A stretch of DNA of 14,795 nucleotides from Cymbomonas tetramitiformis. Taxonomy: Eukaryota > Chlorophyta > Pyramimonadophyceae > Pyramimonadales > Pyramimonadaceae. The notes below the pieces were generated by a model. The model was not told where the DNA came from. It ran no database searches and saw only the letters and a list, made by a program, of their open reading frames with translations. The stretch spans positions 1 through 14,795 of the forward strand of contig LGRX02031607.1 in assembly GCA_001247695.2 (NCBI GenBank), in the 5' to 3' direction. Every line of letters begins with the position of its first letter. Position 1 is the first letter of the stretch. A program made the position numbers and the translations under genes. Of this stretch, positions 1 to 8,126 are shown one piece after another.

Positions 1-2
1 CC

Positions 3-3000
3 AGGCACCTACTGCTGTTGGCCAAGGGCGCTCTTGAGGTAGCTGGGCTCCATCACGCTCGGCGTGGGCTGTGGTACGTGCCGTTGATACGGTTCTGCCT
101 CGTCATGCTCGCCATGCACTTCACGCACATGATTGGCACTCTGGGGTGCGTCTTGACGGTTGGCGCCCACACTGTCCACCATGGGTTGCCATGCTCCGGC
201 TCAGTTCAAGATGGTGGCACATTCGCCGCGCTGGAGACTCAGGTGGGTCGCGCGCTGGCGGTCGCCCAGCGGGTCTTGGCCGCCGGGCCGGCTACGCTGG
301 CCGCTGTTCCGCGGCGCATGCAGAAGCCGCGCTTTGCCGCTCGACTGCAGCGCCTGCAGTTCACTGCCGCTTGCTACCGAGTGGCGCACTGTGTCTATGT
401 GATATCAGTCTTGGCGCTGGTGGGCTACGTGTCTGCAGGAGGAGGCCTGGGCCGTATGCAAGGGGGGTGGAAGATGTTGACTTGCATACTGACCCTTCAC
501 CCTCCAGTTAAACCAGTGGGTACCGGCAGAATTTTAAAACTTTTGCTGCTGCTAGCGGTGGCTGCTTGGGTGGCCGTCGTGGCCCCTGGGGAGCCTCAGG
601 GCGTGCTGACGATGGACACGTGCTCGAGCTCGCCGATCAGATCTACCAGGACCGCCTGGGAAGACCAGAGGTCTTCGCGCCAATGGGACACCGGATGGGA
701 GGCCATGGTGGCAGAGCAGGACGAGGTGCTTCCGCACACGGTGCTGGACACGTTACAGCCAGGGGGCACAACCAGGGTCACCAAGGACGAGGCCGCGTGG
801 CTGGACACCGAGCTCAATGCCACCTTTGGAGGACATCCCGAGTTCACCGAGGAGAATTGGGAGGAGATGCGCAACGTGGTAAGGAGGTGCAGCTACTGCT
901 TCGCCAACAAGCCGCAGGACATCAAAGGCTACCATGGGGGCGCGACGCATGCGACCTTCGCCATCCCTTTCAAGGACGAGACTAAGGTAGCTTACCAACG
1001 ACCGAGGAAGTACAGCCCGGGAGAGCAGGAGATCATCGACCTGCACTGCAAGGAACTGCTGGAATATGGCTTCATCGAGCCGGCTTCGCAGCACTGCAGA
1101 CACGCCAGCAACGTGGTGGTTGCAGGGAAGAAGGATCACGACACTGGACAGTGGACCTCGACGAGATTCTGCGTCGACCTCCGATCTACGAATCGGTTGT
1201 CGCTGAAGGATAATACGTTACCACACCGTCCAGAAGAGCTCTACCAGCGCGTGGCCAAGGCCAAGTTCAAGACTACCCTGGACGCAACCAAGGCGTTCCA
1301 CCAGATTCCCATGACCACTGAGGAGGACAGGGACAAGACAGCGTTCTGGTGGGGCAACCAGCTTTATCGCTACACATCCATGCCGTTTGGAGCAGCTGGA
1401 GCAACCGCAGCCTTCATCAGGATCATGGACTACGAGCTACGTCACCTGCAACACTGCACGGTGGCGTACGTCGATGACGTGTGCATATACTCAGCCACCG
1501 CTGAGCAGCACATCAAGGATGTGGAAGCCGTGCTTCGCACTTTGGGGGATGCAGGGATACGTCTGCATTCGGGCAAGTCAACCTTCGGGTCAGCCACGGT
1601 GGACTTCTTGGGATACCGCATCGGCTATAACACCATTGGCGCGCAGGACATCAAGTGCAAGGCCATCCAAGAGCTGCCCAAGCCCGAGGACAAAACTGGA
1701 GTACGCTCCATCCTTGGACTCATGAACTACTACAAAGGTCTGGTGGGGGAACCCATGGGACCCAACTACTCAGAGATGGCACGACCATTGAACGACCTGC
1801 TCAGAAAGGAAGTGTTGGATGTCAAGGGAGCTTGGGGGAAGGATCAGGACCAGGCATTACAAGCATTGAAGGATGCCCTGTGTTCGGGGAGATGTCTGAA
1901 GCCCATTGATTACAGCAAGCCTATCTTCCTCTACACAGACTGGAGCAATCATGGCATTGGCGCAGTGCTGGGGCAGAAGGACGAGAATGGCGTAGAACAC
2001 ATCTGTGTGGTCATCAGCCGCTCGCTGTCGAAAACCGAGAGACAGTACGCGAGCTTCCAGGGTGAGATGCTGGCAGTGGTGTGGGCCATCCGCACATTAC
2101 GACAGTACCTGCATGGGGTCCACTTCACGCTGATCACCGACCATTCGCCGCTCACAACACTCATGGAGAAGGGTGACCTACAAGGTCAACACCTACGCTG
2201 GGCCATCAGCCTCCAGGAGTTTGAGTTCACGGTCCAGTACCGACCAGGTCCGAAGAATGAGAACGCGGATGTGCCATCCAGGTATCCACTGCCCAGCACC
2301 GCAGACGAGACTGGTGCCCGTTTGGACCGTGAAGGGGACCGAGCCAGGGAAGCGGGGCGTGCCGAGAGGCCAACGCGCTGCTTCACCGACGCCATTTGCT
2401 GGGAAGTGACCAGGGAGCCACCACTTGGCCCCGAAGTAAGCCCAGAAGCTCAGGTGGCCAACTACTGCGAGAACATGGTCAGGGAGCAGCTGGGGACCAG
2501 TGCAGTCCATCGACTGTTTGATGTACACTACCAAGAAGAGCTGGAGTGTAACAAGGGGGTCATGTTTGACACTGACCACCCGGAAGTGGCCAGGTGCTCG
2601 GGCAGGTTGACTCGGGTCGCCTGGGATGCCCTCAGCCAGGTACGGCCGGTCAGGGGTATGCATTCCGGAGGCTCACCAGCGATATACGGCGACGAGACCA
2701 TGGAGGGTGGTAAGCTCAAAGTGCCGAAGAAGATCGACACGAGAGTGATTGACAAGAGCTTCTTCCAGGAAGCCAGAGAAGAGGGCGTGGTCTGCTATGA
2801 GCCGTGTGGGGGCCTGTGTGCTGGACTAGAGATGCTCTTGCGCTGCGGAGTTAAGGTTAACAAGTACCTCTACCAGGACATCTCGAAGTCCAGCCAGACG
2901 GTAGCCAGGGCCAGGTGCATGGCGCTCAGTCGCCGTCATCCTGACTTGTTCCGAGCCGAGGCAGCCCACTTGGAGCAACTGCCCAGCAACATCGAAGACA

Positions 3001-5540
3001 CCAGCCTCATTGACCTTGTACATGCAGGGGCATTGAGTGGAGAGCAGTGGGTCATGGTGTGTGGATATCCATGCCAGGACCTGTCACCAGCTGGCAAGCT
3101 GGCTGGTCTGGAGGGCAGGCACAGCAGACTGTTCTACCAGGCAGTGCGAGTTCTCTCCACGCTGCAACAGCTGCAGCCTCAGAGACCGCCAGCATATGTG
3201 CTGGAAAACGTTTCTCCGCTGTCACACAAGGAGAACTCGAAGATCAGGAAGGAGGTGTTCCCCATCATCAACAGCGTGGTGGGCCAGCCGGTGTCCTTTG
3301 ACGCGGCGCGCGCGGGATCATACGCGCATCGTCTACGAGCATATTGGAGCAATCTGTTCCAGAATCAGCAGTTCAATCTGGTGATGGAGCGGGTGGACAG
3401 ACCACCAGACAGATACGTGCGCGATATTCTGCAGCGAGGCTGGAAGCCGCGCAGGGTCCTCACAGGAGACAGGAAGCCTCACTACACCGCCAACGTTGTA
3501 GGGGAGCCTATGAGAGTATTGCCAACCATCTTGGCGACGCAAAACTCTCGTGCTTTTCGCGCGCCTCGCGCAGGCACAGTGGTGAGGGAGGGAGATGATG
3601 ATGAAGTGGGGGAGACCAGAGAGGTTAACCTGGATGAGAAGGCAGTGGCCATGGGGTACAGCGCAGGTGAGCTGCGCGCGGCACATGGCATGAAAGACGA
3701 AGAGTTGGCAGGAGTGCTTGGCCTTGCTATGGACCGAAGAGCAATGGAGCTATTGTATGCGATTGCCGAGGTCAGCACGACCAAACTGCCGATGAGTGAG
3801 GAGAGTGAGGAGAAGGAACATGGCACGCTAGTTGCCATCCCCATCGTGCAAGCCACCAAGGTGGCTGCCACCTCCGAGGGCACGGCTGAGCCGGTGCGAG
3901 CCCAACTAGCAGAGTGGATCACCAGTTCCAGCGGCTACACCCAGCAAGTCGCGCGACGCCTCAGCCATCAGGACTGGGAAGAGCGACTGCAACGCATGTG
4001 CAGCCAAGGACAGAAAGGTACGCAGGGGCTAGGCACCGCCGACGCAGTTCCACGCCGCAGGCAGTGGAAGATGGCCTCCATGAAGCTCGCGGGCTACGAG
4101 GCACGTCACCAGCAGGCCTTTTCAAGACCTGGAGGCAAGCCAGCAGAGACGAGCTCAGCCCCAGAATGGGCACCAGTGACAAAGGAGAAAGAGATGAGGC
4201 TGCCTAAGCTGCCCGACACTACGAGAATGGTTGCCATGCTAGCCAGCGTAACCAACCAGGAGTCATTCCGAGAAAGACACCCCGATATACACGAGGACGA
4301 GCTATGCCTCGCGTGGATCAAGTCAGGAGGAAGAGTGGAGGTGCCCAAGGAGGAATATCACAGGGTAAGGAAGAGGGCAGCGCGTCACCGTTGGGACGAG
4401 CTCATGGGCGAGTTATACATGGGCACTGTCAGTGGTAAGGAGCTGCTGGTGCCCAAGCCCTGTGACAGGATTCAGTTGGTGCGTGAGTACCATGAGAGGA
4501 CTGGCCATTGGGGCATCAGGCGGACATTGAACCTGTTGTGGCAACGCCATTACTGGGCAGGCATGAAACAGGATGCGCAAGCAGTGGTCACTCAGTGCCA
4601 GACTTGCCAGAGGGTGAAGACGCACTATGCACGGGAGGAGGCGAATCTCACGCCGCTGGAGATCAAGTCCTTCATGTATCGCTGGTCCCTGGATTTAGCG
4701 TGGCCCACGAAACGCATCACGAAGGCGGGGAACCAACGCGTCTTGGTCATGATTGAGCACTACACGCGATTCGTCGTGTGCGTTCCAATCCCCGACAAGG
4801 AGGCCGCCACCATCGCCAACGCATTTCGCTATCATGTCCTATCCGTGTTTGGGGCGCCTGCAGAATGTTTGGTGGATGGGGGCACAGAGTTTGAAGGTGA
4901 GTTCTCTGCTCTATGCGAGCAGTGTCTCATTGACCGAAGAGTGACTTCACCGAGTTCCCCAGAGAGCAATGGCTTGACTGAACGGGTGGTACGCACCCTC
5001 AAGTTTTGCTTCAAGAAGATGGCCCTCGACAAGGGCCTGGACTTCGAGTGGGATGAGATGCTCTGGTCACTCGTACTCAGCTACAACGCAGCTAGGCAGC
5101 AGTCCACTGGAGTGGCGCCATTCACCTTGCTGTTCGCTCAGGAAGCCACGGTGTCACCGGATCTTCGTGCTCGACCCGAGTTGGACTTTGGGAAGCAGGA
5201 GGAGAAGACACTGGCTGATGATCTGTTGCAGCGAGCCGCCATCGTGAAGAGGCTCATGGTACATGCAGGGTGCAACCTGGAGATCGCTCAGCACCGCGAT
5301 ACTTTGAGGTACGAGCACAGGAGGAGTGGCAGCTACGAACCGAAGCCGCACCAGTTCAAGGCAGGCGATTTCGTGTATATACGACAGCAACCGCGCTCTG
5401 GCATGGAGGTGGCCACCAAGTCAGCCATCCTGAAGATAGTCAAGGTGCAAAGAGATGGAGTGGTAGTGTCGTGGAGGACAGCACGAAGCTGCGGGAGAAG
5501 AGCACAGTGCAAAATATTGCGCCATGTCACTTACAAGTGA
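3..5540 (+). CDS. Pol polyprotein: reverse transcriptase, RNase H, cytosine DNA methyltransferase, integrase
   Basis: Residues are counted from a TTG at 18, but the frame is open to the window edge, so the true start lies upstream. RT spans about residues 300-560, with the catalytic YVDD at 484-487 and conserved FCVDLR and MPFGA blocks. RNase H spans about 636-760 with acidic residues D641, E683, D708 and D751. A C5 cytosine methyltransferase occupies about 920-1250. The integrase has an H2C2 zinc finger (H1492, H1497, C1527, C1530), catalytic D1559, D1620 and E1655 (34 residues between the last two), and an SH3-like C-terminal segment after about 1770. No aspartic protease was recognised. 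Residues 1-190 contain three hydrophobic stretches and match nothing I know. The last 25 or so residues, after about 5465, appear out of frame: the natural continuation lies in the overlapping frame that leads to the PHD finger. Core domains are certain; the roles of the ends are not. Confidence 0.92.
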   Translation, partial: RHLLLLAKGALEVAGLHHARRGLWYVPLIRFCLVMLAMHFTHMIGTLGCVLTVGAHTVHHGLPCSGSVQDGGTFAALETQVGRALAVAQRVLAAGPATLAAVPRRMQKPRFAARLQRLQFTAACYRVAHCVYVISVLALVGYVSAGGGLGRMQGGWKMLTCILTLHPPVKPVGTGRILKLLLLLAVAAWVAVVAPGEPQGVLTMDTCSSSPIRSTRTAWEDQRSSRQWDTGWEAMVAEQDEVLPHTVLDTLQPGGTTRVTKDEAAWLDTELNATFGGHPEFTEENWEEMRNVVRRCSYCFANKPQDIKGYHGGATHATFAIPFKDETKVAYQRPRKYSPGEQEIIDLHCKELLEYGFIEPASQHCRHASNVVVAGKKDHDTGQWTSTRFCVDLRSTNRLSLKDNTLPHRPEELYQRVAKAKFKTTLDATKAFHQIPMTTEEDRDKTAFWWGNQLYRYTSMPFGAAGATAAFIRIMDYELRHLQHCTVAYVDDVCIYSATAEQHIKDVEAVLRTLGDAGIRLHSGKSTFGSATVDFLGYRIGYNTIGAQDIKCKAIQELPKPEDKTGVRSILGLMNYYKGLVGEPMGPNYSEMARPLNDLLRKEVLDVKGAWGKDQDQALQALKDALCSGRCLKPIDYSKPIFLYTDWSNHGIGAVLGQKDENGVEHICVVISRSLSKTERQYASFQGEMLAVVWAIRTLRQYLHGVHFTLITDHSPLTTLMEKGDLQGQHLRWAISLQEFEFTVQYRPGPKNENADVPSRYPLPSTADETGARLDREGDRAREAGRAERPTRCFTDAICWEVTREPPLGPEVSPEAQVANYCENMVREQLGTSAVHRLFDVHYQEELECNKGVMFDTDHPEVARCSGRLTRVAWDALSQVRPVRGMHSGGSPAIYGDETMEGGKLKVPKKIDTRVIDKSFFQEAREEGVVCYEPCGGLCAGLEMLLRCGVKVNKYLYQDISKSSQTVARARCMALSRRHPDLFRAEAAHLEQLPSNIEDTSLIDLVHAGALSGEQWVMVCGYPCQDLSPAGKLAGLEGRHSRLFYQAVRVLSTLQQLQPQRPPAYVLENVSPLSHKENSKIRKEVFPIINSVVGQPVSFDAARAGSYAHRLRAYWSNLFQNQQFNLVMERVDRPPDRYVRDILQRGWKPRRVLTGDRKPHYTANVVGEPMRVLPTILATQNSRAFRAPRAGTVVREGDDDEVGETREVNLDEKAVAMGYSAGELRAAHGMKDEELAGVLGLAMDRRAMELLYAIAEVSTTKLPMSEESEEKEHGTLVAIPIVQATKVAATSEGTAEPVRAQLAEWITSSSGYTQQVARRLSHQDWEERLQRMCSQGQKGTQGLGTADAVPRRRQWKMASMKLAGYEARHQQAFSRPGGKPAETSSAPEWAPVTKEKEMRLPKLPDTTRMVAMLASVTNQESFRERHPDIHEDELCLAWIKSGGRVEVPKEEYHRVRKRAARHRWDELMGELYMGTVSGKELLVPKPCDRIQLVREYHERTGHWGIRRTLNLLWQRHYWAGMKQDAQAVVTQCQTCQRVKTHYAREEANLTPLEIKSFMYRWSLDLAWPTKRITKAGNQRVLVMIEHYTRFVVCVPIPDKEAATIANAFRYHVLSVFGAPAECLVDGGTEFEGEFSALCEQCLIDRRVTSPSSPESNGLTERVVRTLKFCFKKMALDKGLDFEWDEMLWSLVLSYNAARQQSTGVAPFTLLFAQEATVSPDLRARPELDFGKQEEKTLADDLLQRAAIVKRLMVHAGCNLEIAQHRDTLRYEHRRSGSYEPKPHQFKAGDFVYIRQQPRSGMEVATKSAILKIVKVQRDGVVVSWRTARSCGRRAQCKILRHVTYK
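2760..3775 (+). other. C5 cytosine DNA methyltransferase domain inside the pol polyprotein
   Basis: This part of the polyprotein (about residues 915-1252) transfers a methyl group from S-adenosylmethionine to cytosine C5 in DNA. The family motifs appear in order: motif I-like YEPCGGLCAGLE at 927, a DI acidic pair after KYLYQ for cofactor binding, motif IV GYPCQDLSPAGK with nucleophile Cys at 1019, motif VI ENV with Glu at 1063, motif VIII as HRLRAYW with Arg at 1105 and 1107, and a motif X-like LGLAMDRRAM near 1235. All catalytic positions I can check are retained. Motif I is divergent (EPCGG rather than DLFSG), and motif X has LAM where GN-A/S-V is usual. The RAYW-NL block resembles DNMT3 or DRM and some phage enzymes more than DNMT1, but the exact subfamily needs a tree. 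It sits between RNase H and integrase, with linkers of about 150 and 200 residues, so it is probably made as part of Pol and may be released by proteolysis. Confidence 0.88.
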
Positions 5541-6802
5541 AAGACCAGTACGACTGCAGTGCAGCCATTCCCAGCAAGCATCTCGCGTGTGAGGCGTGCA
5601 TGCGAACAGATGGGGAGGCAGCCATGTTGCTGTGTGACACCTGTAACCGTGGTTATCACACGTGGTGTCTGAATCCAGCGCTGGATGGAGTACCCGAAGG
5701 GGACTGGCAATGTCCCAAGTGCTTAGGTGGGACTGTGGTGGCAGCTGCCGCCGAGGTGAGCGCGTCAATCGTTGACAAGATGGCGGCCATGGAGTTGCAG
5801 TTGAGAGAGAAGCTGGGATCAGATGTGGTATTGTTGCCTGCAGACGTGGGTCCGCATCGCGCAGTGAGGCCGGGACGTGAAGACCCATGGCAGGCGCTGA
5901 GCTCGCAGCAGATGCTCAGCAGAGAAGGGAGCATGGGGGATCTTCCTGACAGAGTGGCCTGGGGGAGCCAGGAGGAGCTCAGCAGAGTGATCACAGAAGT
6001 GATGCCAGGATTCTGGCATGAGGGCCATCGTACCATCTTGAGCAGGAAGTGTGCAGAGCAGCACGCTCGCGCGAGAAGTCTCCGCAAGACGTCCACGGTG
6101 CAGGCCATGAGCCCCGAGGAAGTTCAGAAGAGAGGAGATGTCACGCAACTGAGCAGAGCTCAGGTGAAGATTGCCAGTCAACTGGATTGGGGCTTAGAGT
6201 TGGTGATGACAGTTCCTCAGGAGGTCAGGCGTTTGGCGCACGAGGTGACTTGGGAGAAGATCACACAGGTATGGGATCCTTGGGCTGGCACAGGTGTCAT
6301 TGGCAAGGTTATGTCACTGGAGTGGCCTCATATGAAGGTCATGAATAATGATTGGAATCCGCAGTTGAAGTGGCACGAAGCCCTTAATGCTTTACAACCG
6401 GGCAATTATCGAGCCTGGAAGGAGAAGTATGGGGTGTGTGACGCAGTGGTAACTTCACCCTGGTTCGCAGTGCTGGATATTGCGTTGCCGTTGGCAGTAC
6501 TGGCCAGCCGAGTGGTGGCTTGTATTCATGTGCCATCGCACTACATGACAGATATGACAGAGAGCAGGGCACAATACTTTCGTAAGCTGTGTCACGCTGG
6601 ACGTTTACATGTGATTGGGCATTTGGAGCATGGACCTATTGGCAGAAGATGCATGTGGGTCATGGTGTTTCGCAACCCTTTGACAAGAGCCAGGATGTTG
6701 CGAGGAGGAGAAGCTTCTGGAGTGGGTATGTTTACCTTCAGCATGGGCAAGTTCGCAATGGATGGCGTTACAACAGAAGATGCTGAGCAAGCTCTTGTCT
6801 AA
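5462..6802 (+). CDS. PHD finger plus methyltransferase-like protein, C-terminal part of the retroelement polyprotein
   Basis: This frame is open from 5270, but before about 5465 the overlapping integrase frame is the real one, so the meaningful part starts there. Its first residues, ending in NIAPCHLQVKD, look like the tail that follows the SH3-like integrase segment in algal gypsy elements. A PHD finger follows at 5588-5722 with a full C4HC3 set: CEAC, LLCDTC, YHTWC, QCPKC. PHD fingers commonly read histone H3 tails. After a linker of about 180 residues, DPWAGTG (6275-6295) looks like the cofactor-binding loop of a class I methyltransferase. TSPWF (6452-6466) sits where N6-adenine or N4-cytosine enzymes carry their D/N/S-PP-Y/F/W motif. 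The frame ends in TAA, 35 bp before the LTR. The PHD call is firm; the methyltransferase-like call is by motif only, and its substrate is unknown. Confidence 0.8.
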   Translation, partial: GSVVEDSTKLREKSTVQNIAPCHLQVKDQYDCSAAIPSKHLACEACMRTDGEAAMLLCDTCNRGYHTWCLNPALDGVPEGDWQCPKCLGGTVVAAAAEVSASIVDKMAAMELQLREKLGSDVVLLPADVGPHRAVRPGREDPWQALSSQQMLSREGSMGDLPDRVAWGSQEELSRVITEVMPGFWHEGHRTILSRKCAEQHARARSLRKTSTVQAMSPEEVQKRGDVTQLSRAQVKIASQLDWGLELVMTVPQEVRRLAHEVTWEKITQVWDPWAGTGVIGKVMSLEWPHMKVMNNDWNPQLKWHEALNALQPGNYRAWKEKYGVCDAVVTSPWFAVLDIALPLAVLASRVVACIHVPSHYMTDMTESRAQYFRKLCHAGRLHVIGHLEHGPIGRRCMWVMVFRNPLTRARMLRGGEASGVGMFTFSMGKFAMDGVTTEDAEQALV

Positions 6803-6826
6803 TGTCTGTGCTACCAGTGGCAGCTA

Positions 6827-6837
6827 CAGATGGGGGA
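6827..6837 (+). promoter_or_regulatory. Candidate polypurine tract next to the 3' LTR
   Basis: The sequence ACAGATGGGGGA lies immediately before TGTTGAG at 6838. A short G-rich purine run directly abutting a TGT start is the usual arrangement for the plus-strand primer of LTR retrotransposons. One T interrupts the purines, so the call rests mostly on position. Confidence 0.55.
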
Positions 6838-7056
6838 TGTTGAGAAAAAGAGCTTGCACAAGTGGTGAGAAGAGATAAAGAGATATCAAAAATTTTGAGC
6901 TTTTGTATAGTTACAGTAGCAAGATAACTGTGCAGTCATATAAGGAAACATATGTCGAGCTAGTGTTGTATAGGCACTGACAATAAGTAAGACTGTCTAG
7001 TAGTAGGGCTAGAGGGTTGTGCTTTGTGTGGACGCTTCGTGCATAAGTTCGCGACA
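6838..7056 (+). repeat. LTR-like repeat, copy 1 (probable 3' LTR)
   Basis: This 219-bp stretch starts TGTTGAG after the candidate polypurine tract and ends GCGACA, giving TGT...ACA termini as expected for an LTR. It is nearly identical to 7442-7665. The main difference is a 5-bp insertion in copy 2 (CATATGCAAAGTCG against CATATGTCG), plus a few substitutions. Similarity stops at the ACA in both. Because copy 2 runs straight into microsatellite-like sequence, truncation of copy 2 cannot be excluded; the LTR could then continue to about 7432. Confidence 0.65.
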
Positions 7057-7441
7057 GCTGTCACAAACCACGGCTTATCGCGTACCTCAGCCGGGTTGTG
7101 ACACTTGCTGTAGCAGTCTCTGTGACGAACGTATGACACGCGCAGTACGATACGCGCGAGGAGTTATGACAGTGACGAGATACGGAAATACGGATGGGTG
7201 TTACACTTGTTTGGAGATAGCGAGAATAAGTAGGGCGGCGTAGTGAGAGTGAGCAGACGCTCATTTTTGTTTTGCCTTCGTAACAGTGATTCCGAGAATA
7301 ACCAGGACTCGCTTGAGACCGCGAAAACAGCAGTGTTATGAGATAATTAATGAGATACAGTATTCTTATGCTTGTAAAGATATACATTTGTGGACTTCTC
7401 CTTGTGCGACTGCGTCAGAACTGTAATTAACAGTCTTTTTC
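7057..7441. other. 385-bp spacer between the two LTR-like copies, no gene seen
   Basis: The spacer starts by completing the 10-bp palindrome GACAGCTGTC with the end of copy 1. No domain-bearing frame is visible. If the LTR is short, this is host or older transposon sequence. If the LTR is about 595 bp, most of this is the rest of the 3' LTR, ending AATTAACA at 7432. I see no obvious primer-binding site complementary to a tRNA 3' end after 7056. Confidence 0.4.
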
Positions 7442-7665
7442 TGTTGAGAAAAAGAGCTTGCACAAGTGGTGAGAAGAGATAAAGAGATATCAAAAATTTT
7501 GAGATTTTGTATAGTCACAGTAGCAAGATAACTGTGCAGTCATATAAGGAAACATATGCAAAGTCGAGCTTGTGTTGTATAGGCACTGACAATAAGTAAG
7601 ACTGTCTAGTAGTAGGGCTAGAGGGTTGTGCTTGGTGTGGACGCTTCGTGCATAAGTTCGCGACA
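7442..7665 (+). repeat. LTR-like repeat, copy 2 (solo or truncated LTR)
   Basis: This 224-bp direct copy of 6838-7056 starts TGTTGAG and ends GCGACA. The base before it is not part of a polypurine tract, and the 5-bp flanks (TTTTC and TCGTG) do not match, so it is not a simple solo LTR with an intact target duplication. It may be an older insertion of the same family, a tandem product of recombination, or a truncated LTR. Confidence 0.65.
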
Positions 7666-7760
7666 TCGTGTCGTGTCGTGTCGTGTGTACAGTGACACAC
7701 TGAGTCGTGTGTCACAGCTCACTGTGTCGTGTGTCACAGCTCTACTCTGTGTCGTGTACA
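7666..7760. repeat. TCGTG pentanucleotide microsatellite and derived tandem repeats
   Basis: About four TCGTG units at 7666-7687 are followed by degenerate GTGTC/GTCAC-rich sequence. That includes a tandem duplication of GTCGTGTGTCACAGCTC at 7704-7720 and 7726-7742. It directly abuts the second LTR-like copy. Confidence 0.8.
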
Positions 7761-7783
7761 GCGTACATTGTACAGCCTACGAT

Positions 7784-7853
7784 TCTGGCTTCATTTTTTC
7801 GCACTGTTAAGGGGAATTCGACAATGACACAGTTTTAAGAGCCACTGAATTTT
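7784..7853. repeat. 70-bp direct repeat, copy 1
   Basis: The segment beginning TCTGGCTTCATTTTTTCGC and running to the ACTGAATTTT block recurs at 7945 with few changes (AGTTTTAAGAGCC against AGTGTTAAGAGCT). Both copies are preceded within about 30 bp by TACAGCGTACA, so the duplicated unit may be about 160 bp. The intervening sequence carries a short A-tract. Confidence 0.85.
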
Positions 7854-7944
7854 CGGAATCCGTTCACACATTTCTCAGATTTGAAGAATGAAGACGTAAA
7901 AAAAACTGAGACAGAAATCGTATACAGCGTACAGTGTCACAGTG

Positions 7945-8014
7945 TCTGGCTTCATTTTTTCGCACTGTTAAGGGGAATTCGACAATGACACAGTGTTAAG
8001 AGCTACTGAATTTT
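7945..8014. repeat. 70-bp direct repeat, copy 2
   Basis: This is the second copy of 7784-7853, offset by 161 bp. After the shared ACTGAATTTT the sequence departs into an AT-rich stretch that leads to the G-rich tract. No coding potential is visible. Confidence 0.85.
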
Positions 8015-8126
8015 TATATTATATTTCCCGATTTTTCAAAAGAGGGGGATCTTCGATTCCATCTCCGATTTTTTCCCCAATATCTGGAATGGGTATAAAA
8101 ATAAATACACGATTTTCCGAAACGAA

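Larger units (their letters stand above)
1..7056 (+). mobile_element. Ty3/gypsy-type LTR retrotransposon, 5' end outside the window
   Basis: The domain order RT, RNase H, methyltransferase, integrase in one frame, followed by a PHD/methyltransferase frame, a purine-rich tract and an LTR-like repeat, defines the 3' part of a Ty3/gypsy element. RT before integrase is the Ty3 rather than the Ty1/copia order. The right boundary is set at 7056, where the first LTR-like copy ends in ACA. An LTR running on to about 7432 (also ending ACA) is the alternative. The 5' LTR, primer-binding site and gag are not in the window. The intact 5.5-kb frame suggests fairly recent activity, but the frame change near 5465 may mean this copy is damaged. 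Confidence 0.85.

Noticed and set aside
684..698. DTG triplet as a possible aspartic protease active site in the Pol N-terminus
   Set aside because: It reads QWDTGWEAM, without the hydrophobic residues before it or the Ala after it that retroviral-type proteases have, and no flap or second motif is visible.
2760..3775. Bacterial restriction-modification methyltransferase
   Set aside because: The domain is in one frame with Ty3-type RT and integrase, there is no partner endonuclease, and the whole window is eukaryotic in character.
5270..5460. N-terminal extension of the PHD protein from a GTG at 5270
   Set aside because: In this interval the other frame encodes the recognisable integrase SH3-like segment; the PHD frame reads unstructured sequence and GTG is not a sensible eukaryotic start.
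7019..7243. Small open frame of 74 codons after the first LTR-like repeat
   Set aside because: It starts inside the repeat, has no recognisable features, and its composition resembles the surrounding non-coding DNA.
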